From NCBI RefSeq assembly GCF_008107635.1, contig NZ_SDGZ01000006.1:22505-86504 (forward strand): a DNA stretch of 64,000 bases, read 5' to 3'. A program made the position numbers and the translations under genes. Source of the stretch: Weissella muntiaci. Lineage in GTDB: Bacteria > Bacillota > Bacilli > Lactobacillales > Lactobacillaceae. Positions 9,290-18,115 of this stretch are shown in pieces (the first letter of the stretch is position 1; every line of letters starts with the position of its first letter). The notes beneath the pieces were generated by a model, which worked only from the letters and a program-made list of their open reading frames with translations, was not told where the DNA came from and ran no database searches.

Positions 9290-9805
9290 TTACTTTAATT
9301 TGTCGTAATCATATTCATGCGTCAGATCCAGTTCAGGGAATCCTTGTTGGCGAAGTGCTTCATAGATAATAATCGCCGCTGTATTCGACAAATTTAGCGA
9401 GCGAATATGCTCATCATTTTGTGGAATTCGTAATGCCTTTTCTGGGTGTTGCTTCATAAATGGTTCTGGTAGTCCAGTGGTCTCCTTACCAAAGAGGAAG
9501 TAATAGTCATGATCTGGATTTGTATAATCAGCCTCATGATATGCACGTGGTGCAAACTTAGAAATCAAAAACAACTCGTCCTCAGCTTTTAAACTTGCCA
9601 TAAAGGCTGGTAGATTCTCGTGAACAGTTATATCAACTGAGTCCCAATAATCCAAACCAGCGCGCTTAACATGCTTCTCATCCAGTTTGAAGCCCAGTGG
9701 CTCAATTAAATGTAATTTTGTATTCGTCCCGGTGGCTGTTCGAGCAATGTTACCAGTGTTAGCTGGCATGAGGGGCTCGAACAGTACAATATGATTAGTT
9801 GACAT
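9290..9805 (-). CDS. trmL: tRNA (cytidine/uridine-34-2'-O)-methyltransferase
   Basis: SPOUT-class enzyme that methylates the 2'-OH of the wobble nucleotide of leucine tRNAs with S-adenosylmethionine. The 171-residue length and single-domain architecture fit TrmL. Visible motifs are the N-terminal PLMPANTGNIART segment, the central GKETTGLP loop and the C-terminal knot element IRSLNLSNTAAI, which forms the cofactor pocket. An extended -10 promoter lies upstream, and ftsK follows closely on the same transcript. Confidence 0.93.
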   Translation of the reverse strand: MSTNHIVLFEPLMPANTGNIARTATGTNTKLHLIEPLGFKLDEKHVKRAGLDYWDSVDITVHENLPAFMASLKAEDELFLISKFAPRAYHEADYTNPDHDYYFLFGKETTGLPEPFMKQHPEKALRIPQNDEHIRSLNLSNTAAIIIYEALRQQGFPELDLTHEYDYDKLK

Positions 9806-9858
9806 CGATCATTCTCCTTCTTGGTGGCTAACTGCCACATCTTTAGCTACTTAGATGA

Positions 9859-9867
9859 ATTATACCA
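9859..9867 (-). promoter_or_regulatory. Extended -10 promoter for trmL-ftsK
   Basis: On the minus strand TGGTATAAT, a full extended -10, stands 54 bases before the trmL start. A recognisable -35 is absent. Confidence 0.5.
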
Positions 9868-9933
9868 TGTGGGTTCCGGTAAATTTTTTAAATCACTAAT
9901 CTCAGATATTCTTTGCCAATTTCTTAATAAATC

Positions 9934-9959
9934 AAAAAAGAGCCCGCCGAAGCTGACTC
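9934..9959 (-). terminator. Terminator after the AI-2E family gene
   Basis: GAGTCAGC-TTCG-GCGGGCTC hairpin (one mismatch, one G-T pair, stable TTCG loop) followed by six T on the minus strand. Confidence 0.82.
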
Positions 9960-9976
9960 GAATTCATTATTACAAG

Positions 9977-11134
9977 CTACTGATCGCTGGTCTTCCGCTC
10001 ACCTCTAAAGAATGATGAGTTTTGACGCCACCAATCGAAGAAGCGTGTCGTTAGGACTTTTAGAATTGCATAACCAGGAATTCCAAAAATAACGCCCATT
10101 AATCCAAAAACATTTCCCGCTGACAATAGTACCAGTAAGACCGTCACTGGATGAATTTTAAGTGAACTCCCAAGTAACTTAGGTGAGATCACACGGCCCT
10201 CCAGATTTTGCTCGATTACAAAAACAATTGTAACTGCGATGACCATTGATGGTGAAACAAAAAGCGCCACAATATACGCTGGAACCATCGCCAGAAAGGT
10301 TCCTAAGTAAGGAATCAAGTTCAAAAAGCCGGCTGCAATAGCGATTAACCATCCTGAAGGCAGCCCGATAATGCTATAGCCAATCACAAACATAATACTA
10401 ACTGCGAGTGCAACTAGTAGCTGACCACGAATATAATTCGAAATCTGCTCATTAATTTCCTTCAGCGTGTCCAAGAACGAAGCTTGAGCCCTCTGTGGCA
10501 GAAACTTTGCCATGTAATGTGGCAACTGCCTTCCATCCTTCAATAAATAAAATAGAATAAAAGGAAATGTCAACAAAGTAATAATCACTGAAGTTACCGT
10601 TCCAACAATTGACGTAATTGGATTCACACCTGAACTTGCAAATTGACCACCAAAACTCCTAAACCACGTTGACAAATCTTGATTTGTTTCGCTCAACCAT
10701 GCATTTACTTGTTGTAGCTGACGGTTCTGTCCCCACCGCTCTACAAAGTCAGTCGTAGCTTGCCAATATTGGGGCCAATCTTTCAAAAAAGCACTGATTT
10801 GATCACGTAACCAAGGAATTCCCGTTAGAACTCCCCAAACAATCAATCCTGCTAATAGTAAAAAGATCACTGTGATACTGATGACCCGTTTAACATGGTA
10901 CTTCTCTTCAAAAAGGTTCACGAGTGGATTCAGCAAATAATAAAAGACTCCTGCTAAAATAATTGGCGCACCTACAGCCGACAAGAACTTCCCGACTGGT
11001 TCAAAAATAAAGCGCACCTGATGTAGCATAAATATGATGCTCAAAACGAGCAAAATAATTACTAAGACCGAAACCACCTTATTATTTGCTACCCACCGCC
11101 ACAACCATGAACGTTGTGTCTGCTCCTGCTCCAT
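9977..11134 (-). CDS. AI-2E family transporter (YdbI/PerM-like)
   Basis: Polytopic membrane protein of the AI-2E (TqsA/PerM) family, whose members export small molecules or act as cation/proton antiporters; the substrate here is unknown. The 385 residues carry an N-terminal pair of helices, a soluble segment at about 95-180 with the usual Trp-rich pattern, then five to six helices including the conserved IPYLGT.LA motif and the SPKLLG.SLKIHP motif near the C-terminus. The start is ATG at 11134 with AGGAGG seven bases upstream. A longer in-frame reading to 11185 lacks a ribosome binding site. Confidence 0.86.
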   Translation of the reverse strand: MEQEQTQRSWLWRWVANNKVVSVLVIILLVLSIIFMLHQVRFIFEPVGKFLSAVGAPIILAGVFYYLLNPLVNLFEEKYHVKRVISITVIFLLLAGLIVWGVLTGIPWLRDQISAFLKDWPQYWQATTDFVERWGQNRQLQQVNAWLSETNQDLSTWFRSFGGQFASSGVNPITSIVGTVTSVIITLLTFPFILFYLLKDGRQLPHYMAKFLPQRAQASFLDTLKEINEQISNYIRGQLLVALAVSIMFVIGYSIIGLPSGWLIAIAAGFLNLIPYLGTFLAMVPAYIVALFVSPSMVIAVTIVFVIEQNLEGRVISPKLLGSSLKIHPVTVLLVLLSAGNVFGLMGVIFGIPGYAILKVLTTRFFDWWRQNSSFFRGERKTSDQ

Positions 11135-11144
11135 TAAGTGCCTC

Positions 11145-11178
11145 CTAAAATAAAAATCAGCCCGCAATAACGGGACGT
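11145..11178 (-). terminator. Weak terminator after the lactonase gene
   Basis: A short CCCG-TTATTG-CGGG stem followed by ATTTTTATTTT on the minus strand. Another small hairpin (TCGTCT/AGACGA, 11246-11264) sits right after the lactonase stop but lacks a T run. Either could end the transcript. Confidence 0.35.
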
Positions 11179-11265
11179 AGAGCACCTTAACTAAATAAGT
11201 GCCGATTCAATCGAGTTATCTTAGACTGATTTTCCAACTGTTTGCTCGTCTACAATGCAGACGAA

Positions 11266-12300
11266 TTAGACAAATTCAACATTGATTGCTTCTGGGACAT
11301 TAAAATCCTTTTGAACAAGTGTCAATTCACCACTTTGTGCATCACGGCGATAAACGGTGATATTATCGGTGTCTTGATTACCTGCTACAAGATAACTTTG
11401 ATCAGCATTTAAATTAAAGTCACGTGGGAACTCTCCCTCTGTGCTAATTGTTTGAACCAATGATACCTTGTGTGTATTCTGGTCAATCGCCCAAACGGCA
11501 ATTGAGTTATGCCCACGATTTGATGTGTATACAAAACGCCCATCATTGCTAAGGCGAATAGCAGCGCCACCATTATGACTGTCCCAATCAGCTGGAATCG
11601 TCGGAACGGTTTGCAATAATGTAAAGCTTCCATCTGTCTGGTCGTACTTTAATACAGACAATAGCGATGACAACTCGCCAACTAGATAGGCATATTCACC
11701 ATCAGGGCTGAATCGAATATGACGAGGGCCGAAGCCACTACCAGCTTGGTAGGTCGCGACTAGTTCAAAAATACCTTCATCACTGATATTCAGCGTGTAT
11801 ACCTTATCCGCTCCCAAATCAACAGACACCAAACGCTTATCCGGAGTTAAGTTGGTAAAATGCAAGCGCGCCTTATCTTGTTCTGGACGTGGTCCCTGTC
11901 CCCAAGACTTAAAGCGATCAAGTAATGTTAAGGTACCATCAGCTTGCACCGCAAATGACTCAATCGTTCCCTTATGGTAGTTTGTCACGAAGAACAATTG
12001 ACGCTCCTCGTCCATGCTAACGTAAGCAGGTGAACGACCCTCCGTCAAGATTTCCTGAATCAAAACCGCTTGATCACCATCACGATAATCATAAACGGAT
12101 ATCCCACCACGATCGGAATTTTTCTTATTAATTGCGTAGAGATAGCCAGCTTTACTCAAGTGCAAGTATGTTGGTGAACCTAATTCTGCAACTAATTTGG
12201 CATCTTGCAACAAACCAGTTGTGTTATCCAAATTCGCCGTATAAATACCTTTTGACGCACCCTTTGTGTAGGTACCAAATAAAATCTTTTCCAGAGCCAT
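11266..12300 (-). CDS. Lactonase family protein (6-phosphogluconolactonase type)
   Basis: Seven-bladed beta-propeller of the YbhE/Pgl lactonase family, which hydrolyses 6-phosphogluconolactone in the oxidative pentose-phosphate or phosphoketolase route; cytoplasmic. Family marks are the N-terminal ILFGTYTKGASKGIY, the GPRHIRFSPDG blade motif, HNGGAAIRLSNDGRFVYTSNRGHNSIA and the closing FPRDFNLNADQSYLVAGNQDTDNI. The start at 12300 gives MALEKILFG, matching the family N-terminus; an ATG at 12318 is in frame but has no better ribosome binding site. A 14-base palindrome just upstream suggests repressor control. Confidence 0.85.
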   Translation of the reverse strand: MALEKILFGTYTKGASKGIYTANLDNTTGLLQDAKLVAELGSPTYLHLSKAGYLYAINKKNSDRGGISVYDYRDGDQAVLIQEILTEGRSPAYVSMDEERQLFFVTNYHKGTIESFAVQADGTLTLLDRFKSWGQGPRPEQDKARLHFTNLTPDKRLVSVDLGADKVYTLNISDEGIFELVATYQAGSGFGPRHIRFSPDGEYAYLVGELSSLLSVLKYDQTDGSFTLLQTVPTIPADWDSHNGGAAIRLSNDGRFVYTSNRGHNSIAVWAIDQNTHKVSLVQTISTEGEFPRDFNLNADQSYLVAGNQDTDNITVYRRDAQSGELTLVQKDFNVPEAINVEFV

Positions 12301-12327
12301 CTTTTTGCCCACTTTCATCGAATTTCA

Positions 12328-12341
12328 TGTAAACCCTTACA
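12328..12341. promoter_or_regulatory. Palindromic operator-like site before the lactonase gene
   Basis: TGTAAACCCTTACA, with perfect five-base arms TGTAA/TTACA. It sits immediately downstream of a minus-strand TATACT (-10-like) and 28-41 bases before the start at 12300. It fits the cre consensus except for the central CG, so CcpA or another LacI- or GntR-type repressor is possible. Confidence 0.4.
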
Positions 12342-12371
12342 GTATATTGCATTTTATCGTGAAAATCTAGT

Positions 12372-13322
12372 TTATAACTGATTTCTTTTCCGCGGCCGAT
12401 CGCGGAACCACGAGGCTAGAATCGAAACAACAAGTAACATAATAATCACCGTCAACGAGACCCCGTTACCAATATGGAAGGTCCAGTCAAAGATTTTACC
12501 AGCTTCATTGATTACCATCTTTGAACCAATGAAGGCCAAGATTAATGCCAGTGCGTATTTAATATACCTGAACATAGGCAAAATTCCCGACAAGGCGAAG
12601 TATAGTGAACGAAGTCCCATAATTGCAAAGATATTTGATGTAACAACAATAAAAGTATCCTGCGAAACTGCTAAGACTGCCGGAATCGAATCTACTGCAA
12701 ACAAGAGATCCGAAGCCTCAATGAAAATCAAGGCTAACATAAATTGCGTTGCATAACGCTTACCATCAATCTTTACAGTTAAATGTGGCTCTACAACGTC
12801 TTCCTTAAGCGGTAGAATCCTTCGAAGCATCTTAATCAACCTTGCATCATCAAGATTCTGTTCGCCTTCTTTTTCGAAGAACATTTTGATCCCGACATAG
12901 ATTAGGAAAACACCAAAGACAAACATTAACCAAGCGAAGCGATGCAGCAAACTTGCCCCCGCAAGGATAAAGATTACTCGCATAATCAGTGCCCCAAAGA
13001 CACCCCAAAATAGTAATTTATGTTGATACTTTAACTGAATATTGAAGAACCCAAAGACTAGGATAAAGATAAACAAATTATCAATACTCAACGATTTCTC
13101 TAACAGATAAGCTGTTACGAAATCAAGAGCATTCTCGCTGCCACCCTTGAACCATACCAAACCGGCGAAGGCAAAAGCCAATGCAATCCAAAAGGCCGAC
13201 CATAGTAGCGATGACTTCATCGTTGGCTCTTCGTCTTTTCGATGAAAGACCCCCAAATCCAATGCCAACATAATCACCACAAATACAAAAAATCCAATCC
13301 AATAACCAATGCCTACGTCCAT
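12372..13322 (-). CDS. TerC family membrane protein
   Basis: Integral membrane protein of the TerC/Alx family, implicated in manganese export at the membrane and metallation of exported enzymes; older annotation says tellurium resistance. The 316 residues show about eight or nine helices with the family's buried acidic residues: ALDLGVFHRK near the N-terminus, EKSLSIDNLF near 83 and EASDLLFAVDSIPAVLAVS near 205. The start is ATG at 13322 with GGAGGG six bases upstream, preferred over the in-frame reading to 13343. It follows the unknown gene at 13411 by 88 bases. Confidence 0.9.
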   Translation of the reverse strand: MDVGIGYWIGFFVFVVIMLALDLGVFHRKDEEPTMKSSLLWSAFWIALAFAFAGLVWFKGGSENALDFVTAYLLEKSLSIDNLFIFILVFGFFNIQLKYQHKLLFWGVFGALIMRVIFILAGASLLHRFAWLMFVFGVFLIYVGIKMFFEKEGEQNLDDARLIKMLRRILPLKEDVVEPHLTVKIDGKRYATQFMLALIFIEASDLLFAVDSIPAVLAVSQDTFIVVTSNIFAIMGLRSLYFALSGILPMFRYIKYALALILAFIGSKMVINEAGKIFDWTFHIGNGVSLTVIIMLLVVSILASWFRDRPRKRNQL

Positions 13323-13410
13323 TTGTTTCCCTCCGAATGGCAAAAACTTTAATAAATTAATTTTAGCTTAATTATGCCTTCGTGGATAGCCCTTCATATA
13401 CATTGAAATC

Positions 13411-13899
13411 TCAGTTATTCATCGCCCTAACCCGAAGCTTGTGTGCCCGATGTTCAAATGCGGCTCGGTGTAATCGTTCGACCCGATTACGCCAAAAATC
13501 GATGTCGGCTGTTAAAGCCCGTGCATCATTTCTCTGCGCATCAATAATCGTCTTTTGTAGCTCATTGATTGCTTTGATCAAAGGGCGTTCAGACTCAAAT
13601 ACGGTCCCTTGGATCGCCTTAATCGTCTTAGTTGCACGCACAATTGCTGCTTGCCGTAACTCAATGGCCTTGTCCACACTTTGGCTCAGTTGATCTAACA
13701 ATTTCGTAAAACCAACCACGTTCGTTCGTTCTTCATCCGCATAATTTTCTAATTGTTGAATTGCTCTGGCAACTACCTGTTCATAGGTCACAGGCGCCGT
13801 CGCCTCAATTGCTGCAATCAAATCGCTTTTAACTAATTTGCTTTCTTTCGGCAAGATTCGCACTAGGCGACTATTAAACTCGTCTCTTTTATGAATCAT
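13411..13899 (-). CDS. Unknown helical protein, 162 aa
   Basis: I do not recognise this protein. It is 162 residues, almost entirely predicted helix, with heptad-like spacing of Ile, Leu and Ala and no signal peptide or membrane helix, ending in a very basic tail (RAHKLRVRAMNN). The central region repeats the theme 'AIELRQAAIVRATKTIKAIQ', consistent with a coiled coil or helical bundle. The ribosome binding site is strong (CAGGAGGAAATTG) and the ATG at 13899 is clear. It stands alone upstream of the terC-like gene. Confidence 0.8.
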   Translation of the reverse strand: MIHKRDEFNSRLVRILPKESKLVKSDLIAAIEATAPVTYEQVVARAIQQLENYADEERTNVVGFTKLLDQLSQSVDKAIELRQAAIVRATKTIKAIQGTVFESERPLIKAINELQKTIIDAQRNDARALTADIDFWRNRVERLHRAAFEHRAHKLRVRAMNN

Positions 13900-13990
13900 C
13901 TCAATTTCCTCCTGAAATCTATTAGTTCTTTCAGTATTACAGGAAAGCGTTATCTTTCTATTACGATATTTAGAAGATATTATGCTTTAC

Positions 13991-14018
13991 AAAAAAAGAC
14001 CGCTTAACGGTCTTTTAA
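13991..14018 (-). terminator. Terminator after the lectin gene
   Basis: AAAAGACCG-TTAAG-CGGTCTTTTTTT on the minus strand, a compact perfect stem with a long T run eleven bases after the lectin stop. Confidence 0.9.
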
Positions 14019-14029
14019 CTAACCAGCTA

Positions 14030-15958
14030 TTAGTGATTATTACGACGCCAAAGCTGATAGACGCCAATTGCTACGCCAACCATGCCTGCGATCGCTAACC
14101 CCCACGCTGCCTGCACTCCTAGATTAGGCAAACTACCTTCACGTTTGACTTCACTGGCCTGTGCGTCGGCATTCGCCAACGGTTGCTTCACAGTTCCTTG
14201 GTCAGATGGAGCGCCTCCGCCATTTCCTTGATCAGGTTGCCCCGGAACCTCGCCACCTTCCGCTGGCTCATCCGGATCTGGTTTACCGCCATTATCTTCA
14301 AGCTGATTGGTGATTGTAAACTCTGTTTCAACTTGCTTTAAGCTCATTTGATACCCGTCTACCGCCTGTTCAATAAGGGTATATTCATAAGGCTTTCCGT
14401 CCTCATCAAGTGCATCAAGCCCTGAAACCTCCAATTGCCATTGGTTACTAGTTGGATCATCCGTTGGTGCTGTTAATTTCAAAATTTCCAATAATTGGTC
14501 ATTTTGTCTTAACTCAACGAAAATCTCCTTTGGACGGTCAGTTACTTCATCATCCTTCCATAACTTATTAATTTTAATTGAGGTTTGCTCAGGTGTTAGA
14601 TCAACCCGATTGCTAATCAAGACTTGATAAGTCTTCGTTGCTGGATCATATTCAGGAGTTGCAATTGTTGCTTGATATCCTGGTACGGGGACTTCACGGA
14701 CAATATAATTTAGCTCTTCGCCATGTGCATCAAATTCCGGTAGATTGGTGATTGATGTCTGCCAATTATTCGCCGCAGAAATCGTCACCTGATCAAATAG
14801 ATGCTCTTGACCGCTTTGTGTAACTTGAATAATTTGTGCTTCAATTTGATCAGGTCGTTCTGCTGGGTCATCATCAAGCCATTTTTTTTGAATTGTCATC
14901 TCCTTCGCCCCTGTATAACGGAAGCTATCAATCTTGAATTGTTGAAGATTAAAGAACAATCCCGTTCCCGCTGAAAGCGCTAGAGCGAATGACTCGCTAA
15001 TTGCAAATTGATCGCTGACATCCATCTCATTTGTGAAGCCTCCTGCGGCTCGATTATTCACACCACCATTGTAAACAACGACCACTTTATGGCTGTTGGC
15101 GTGATAATTAAATTCCACTGGAACGAAGCCCTTTTGTGGGTCGATTTCAGCATCCCAACCATCACTGCCAGTATTTCTTGCTACTGAACTATTTAAGATC
15201 AAACTCGGATCTAAATCGTTTAATGTTCCATTAACACGCGTCATAAATCCATTATCACCATTAGTTTTGACAAAAGTTCCAAATGGCGTTCCTGGCCAGC
15301 CACCGGTCGGCCAAGTTGGAATCCCTAGATTGGGCCGGCTTGGATCATTCAGGCTTGTTGGATCGCCCTGCCAACCTAGTCGATGATTTTCATCTTTGCC
15401 ATTCGGATCACCAGGTGTTGGTAGATTATAAAAAGTGTCAAATTTATAGCCAAACGCATTCTTTAAGCCACCAATTCCCATGTTGGCTCCGGAATAGCCG
15501 ATTGTTCCGATTTCACCCGGATGAAAACCAAAGGCAATCCCGTCACCACCACCCATAAATTGAGGGCTTGTATCATACAAATTATTTGGGTCATGGCGTT
15601 CATTCCATGCGCTGTCCAGCTTATCACCTAGATAAATTGATCCCTTCAAAGAAAAATCATCCTTCAAAGATACGCGATCATTCAAAGTGGCGCTCCCAGA
15701 TTGATCTTGTAAATTTGGTGTTAAAGTCAAAATCCCAGTATTTTTATCATATCTGGGTAACTGCGCTGTCGGATGCGTGCTGTCGACGTGATTTGTCAAG
15801 GTAAAATAATCCTCAAAATTATCTTTATTGATCACTGTCTCGCTGCCACTCTGCTGTCCAACTGCCTGTGCTGTAATTAACTGTCCAGGTCCGCTAACAA
15901 CTGTCCCTAATAGGGTACTCAGTCCAAGCAGCACCTTTGCCTTTTTTATTAATGCCAT
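14030..15958 (-). CDS. Cell-surface L-type lectin with Cna-B-like repeats and LPNLG sorting signal
   Basis: Secreted, wall-anchored adhesin of 642 residues. Order: signal peptide (about 1-33), L-type lectin-like domain (about 40-305; GGGDGIAFGFHPG and the following FGYKFDTFYN are typical of legume-lectin folds), two Cna-B-like beta-sandwich domains beginning KKWLDDDPAERPDQI and NKLWKDDEVTDRPKEI (about 360-460 and 460-555), a Pro/Gly-rich wall-spanning stretch, then a C-terminal LPNLG, hydrophobic helix and RRNNH tail. That tail has sortase-substrate form, but Leu replaces Thr of LPxTG. The domains suggest binding to host or plant glycans. The ATG at 15958 is preceded by ATGAGGAG. Confidence 0.87.
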   Translation of the reverse strand: MALIKKAKVLLGLSTLLGTVVSGPGQLITAQAVGQQSGSETVINKDNFEDYFTLTNHVDSTHPTAQLPRYDKNTGILTLTPNLQDQSGSATLNDRVSLKDDFSLKGSIYLGDKLDSAWNERHDPNNLYDTSPQFMGGGDGIAFGFHPGEIGTIGYSGANMGIGGLKNAFGYKFDTFYNLPTPGDPNGKDENHRLGWQGDPTSLNDPSRPNLGIPTWPTGGWPGTPFGTFVKTNGDNGFMTRVNGTLNDLDPSLILNSSVARNTGSDGWDAEIDPQKGFVPVEFNYHANSHKVVVVYNGGVNNRAAGGFTNEMDVSDQFAISESFALALSAGTGLFFNLQQFKIDSFRYTGAKEMTIQKKWLDDDPAERPDQIEAQIIQVTQSGQEHLFDQVTISAANNWQTSITNLPEFDAHGEELNYIVREVPVPGYQATIATPEYDPATKTYQVLISNRVDLTPEQTSIKINKLWKDDEVTDRPKEIFVELRQNDQLLEILKLTAPTDDPTSNQWQLEVSGLDALDEDGKPYEYTLIEQAVDGYQMSLKQVETEFTITNQLEDNGGKPDPDEPAEGGEVPGQPDQGNGGGAPSDQGTVKQPLANADAQASEVKREGSLPNLGVQAAWGLAIAGMVGVAIGVYQLWRRNNH

Positions 15959-16326
15959 ATTAAACTCCTCATAAATCAGAAAATGCTCTCTCTACTGCTT
16001 AATTCAAGCATGCCTGAAAATAAAGGTTAATTTACTCATTATTAATGATATTTTTAAGGATGGTTTAATTTTCAGTTCGTTCCTACATCTACAATTGCAT
16101 TCTATAATTAGCTTTATCGCATAACATGCTCGAGGTAGTGATTTATAAGGTATTCACTTAAATGGATTTATATATTGATTCAATTTTGTTAATATTCTTT
16201 GCGCGTTCTGTGTCTATTCTATGTATTTGAGCTCCTTTATTATTTAATGTCCTGATGGCGTATAATGAACTTGTGATGATTTTGTTAATCACGAATATTT
16301 GCGCAATAGAAAGGTGATTTTAAACT
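15959..16326. other. Divergent intergenic region, 368 bp
   Basis: AT-rich spacer between the lectin gene and the dehydrogenase gene; no open reading frame with a ribosome binding site was seen. It holds a TATAAT at 16261-16266 (61 bases before the dehydrogenase start) without a good -35, and an inverted repeat GTGAT...ATCAC at 16273-16291 just downstream of it, which could be an operator at the transcription start. Confidence 0.5.
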
Positions 16327-17211
16327 ATGACATATCAAAAGATTGTCGTCGCTGGTGGTGGAACGCTTGGCTCACAAATTGCATATATGAGTGCATACAG
16401 TGGCAAAGATGTTACAATTTGGGGACGCTCAGCCGGATCACTCGATCGTGCAAAAGCACGGGTCGCTCGTTGGGAAGTTGAGGTTCAAAATTATTTTAAG
16501 AGCTCGGATGAGCTGAAGAATGACACTCAAAAGAACTTGCATTATACAACAGATTTAGAATCTGCCCTCAAAGATGCTGATCTAGTAATCGAGGTCTTAC
16601 CAGAATCTGTGCCAACCAAGGAAGCTTTCTATGAGGAATTTGCGAAAATTGCCGATCAAAAAACAATTATCGTAACCAATTCATCGACATTGTTACCTAG
16701 CGTATTAGCTGATTTTACTGGTCGTCCAGAAAAATTCCTAGGCTATCACTTTGCCAACTCAATTTGGCGCGGTAACACGGCTGAGATCATGCCCGGCAAG
16801 AAAACCGATCCAAGCCTGCCAGCTACTTTCGTTGACTTCTCGCGTGAAATCAAGATGGTTCCAATCATGGTCAAGAAGGAACAACCTGGCTATATTCTTA
16901 ACTCAATGCTGGTACCCTTCTTAAATAGCGGTTCATATCTCTGGGTCAACGAGATTGCTGAACCTCATGATATTGATAAGACTTGGATGATTGCAACCGG
17001 CTCACCAATGGGACCTTTCGCAATTATGGATTTGGTCGGAATGAATACAGTCTATGAAATCAACCATGCCAATCCAAGTGAAACGTCTCAAAAAGTGGCT
17101 GAAAAGATCAAAGCCATGATTGATGCTGGTAAAATTGGCGTTGAAAGCGGTGAAGGATTTTATAACTACCCCAACCCAGCCTATCAGGCTAATGATTTCC
17201 TAAAAGAATAA
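16327..17211 (+). CDS. 3-hydroxyacyl-CoA dehydrogenase family protein
   Basis: NAD-dependent L-3-hydroxyacyl-CoA dehydrogenase-type enzyme, 294 residues. The Rossmann motif GGGTLGSQIA is at about 9-18, and the C-terminal helical dimerisation domain begins around 185. The catalytic block reads GYHFANS near 139-145 where hydroxybutyryl-CoA dehydrogenases usually have HFFNP, so His and Asn are kept but the substrate loop differs. No thiolase or crotonase gene is nearby, so a beta-oxidation role is not supported and the true substrate may be another 3-hydroxy acid. The ribosome binding site is GAAAGGTGA. A strong terminator follows. Confidence 0.82.
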   Translation: MTYQKIVVAGGGTLGSQIAYMSAYSGKDVTIWGRSAGSLDRAKARVARWEVEVQNYFKSSDELKNDTQKNLHYTTDLESALKDADLVIEVLPESVPTKEAFYEEFAKIADQKTIIVTNSSTLLPSVLADFTGRPEKFLGYHFANSIWRGNTAEIMPGKKTDPSLPATFVDFSREIKMVPIMVKKEQPGYILNSMLVPFLNSGSYLWVNEIAEPHDIDKTWMIATGSPMGPFAIMDLVGMNTVYEINHANPSETSQKVAEKIKAMIDAGKIGVESGEGFYNYPNPAYQANDFLKE

Positions 17212-17216
17212 AATAA

Positions 17217-17263
17217 ATAAAGACTTTAAGCACTATATAACAAGTGCTTAAAGTCTTTTTATT
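17217..17263. terminator. Bidirectional terminator
   Basis: Stem AAAGACTTTAAGCACT with a nearly perfect complement and T/A runs on both sides, between convergent genes. Confidence 0.92.
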
Positions 17264-17295
17264 TTCCTAGCGAACTATTACCCTGCTCCACGTTA

Positions 17296-18063
17296 TTAAT
17301 ATGCTGAAAATAACCGCCTCTTTTTAATTGGACTGGCGTTAAAACGTTCAACATCGGTCCCATTGACAAATGCCCGCGCATTTTGTGCAAAAGCAACCGC
17401 TTCTTTGTCGCCGACTTGTTCAGCTAATTTATCAAAGGCCGCCGCCATATTGTAACCACGCCCTTTTAATAGGTGGGCATCAGATGCTAAAACATGCGCT
17501 AAGCCTTGACCAATTATGTCTTCAGAAAATGCCATCACCGCTTTACCGAAGACGCCAACATAAGAGTTCGCCGTAACCTGAGCATACGCCCCACGTTGGA
17601 TCAAATCATATAAGATACTCGGTTTGTCCATTAACATCTGATTTCGTTCAGGATGCACGATCACCGGTGCAACTCCATGTTGTTGTAATTCAAATAACAC
17701 CTCGGTTGTAAACGCGGGTACATCATTGGATGGAAACTCGATCAACATATATCCGCCCTGCTCGTCCGTTGTCAGTAATTCGCCTTTCTCAAGACTGTCA
17801 ATTAAATTTCCATTAATTCTGATTTCTTGGCTAGGATAAACTTGTAGCTTGATTTTCGCCTGATCAAGTTTGCTCTGAAATTCTTCTGTCAAAGCAATCA
17901 CCTTGCTCGCTGGATTGACATACTGCCCATTGAGGTGATGCGGGGTCATTAAGGCGTGTGTAATTCCATCCTTAACTGCTAAGCGTGCTAACTGCAAAGA
18001 ACCTTCCCAATCTGCCACGCCGTCATCAATTCCTGGTAAGAGATGACTATGAATATCAATCAT
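17296..18063 (-). CDS. PHP-family tyrosine-protein phosphatase (CpsB/Wzb/YwqE type)
   Basis: Manganese-dependent phosphotyrosine phosphatase that reverses autophosphorylation of the exopolysaccharide BY-kinase. The 255-residue protein has the PHP metal-binding motifs in order: DIHSHLLPGIDDG at the N-terminus, TPHH near 40, HPERN near 138 and SDAHLLKGRG near 195. The gene is detached from the kinase operon (29462) by about 11 kb and divergent from an LCP gene. The ribosome binding site is AGGAGGAAG. The partner kinase is inferred from locus content. Confidence 0.92.
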   Translation of the reverse strand: MIDIHSHLLPGIDDGVADWEGSLQLARLAVKDGITHALMTPHHLNGQYVNPASKVIALTEEFQSKLDQAKIKLQVYPSQEIRINGNLIDSLEKGELLTTDEQGGYMLIEFPSNDVPAFTTEVLFELQQHGVAPVIVHPERNQMLMDKPSILYDLIQRGAYAQVTANSYVGVFGKAVMAFSEDIIGQGLAHVLASDAHLLKGRGYNMAAAFDKLAEQVGDKEAVAFAQNARAFVNGTDVERFNASPIKKRRLFSAY

Positions 18064-18115
18064 AAATCCATTCTTCCTCCTGCGATAAACATATCAACAT
18101 CATCATACATCAAAT

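Noticed and set aside
16261..16291. Possible Rex-type operator in front of the dehydrogenase gene
   Set aside because: The TTGTGA and TCACGA halves are 12 bases apart, not the six of the Rex consensus; it is kept only as an unspecified inverted repeat.
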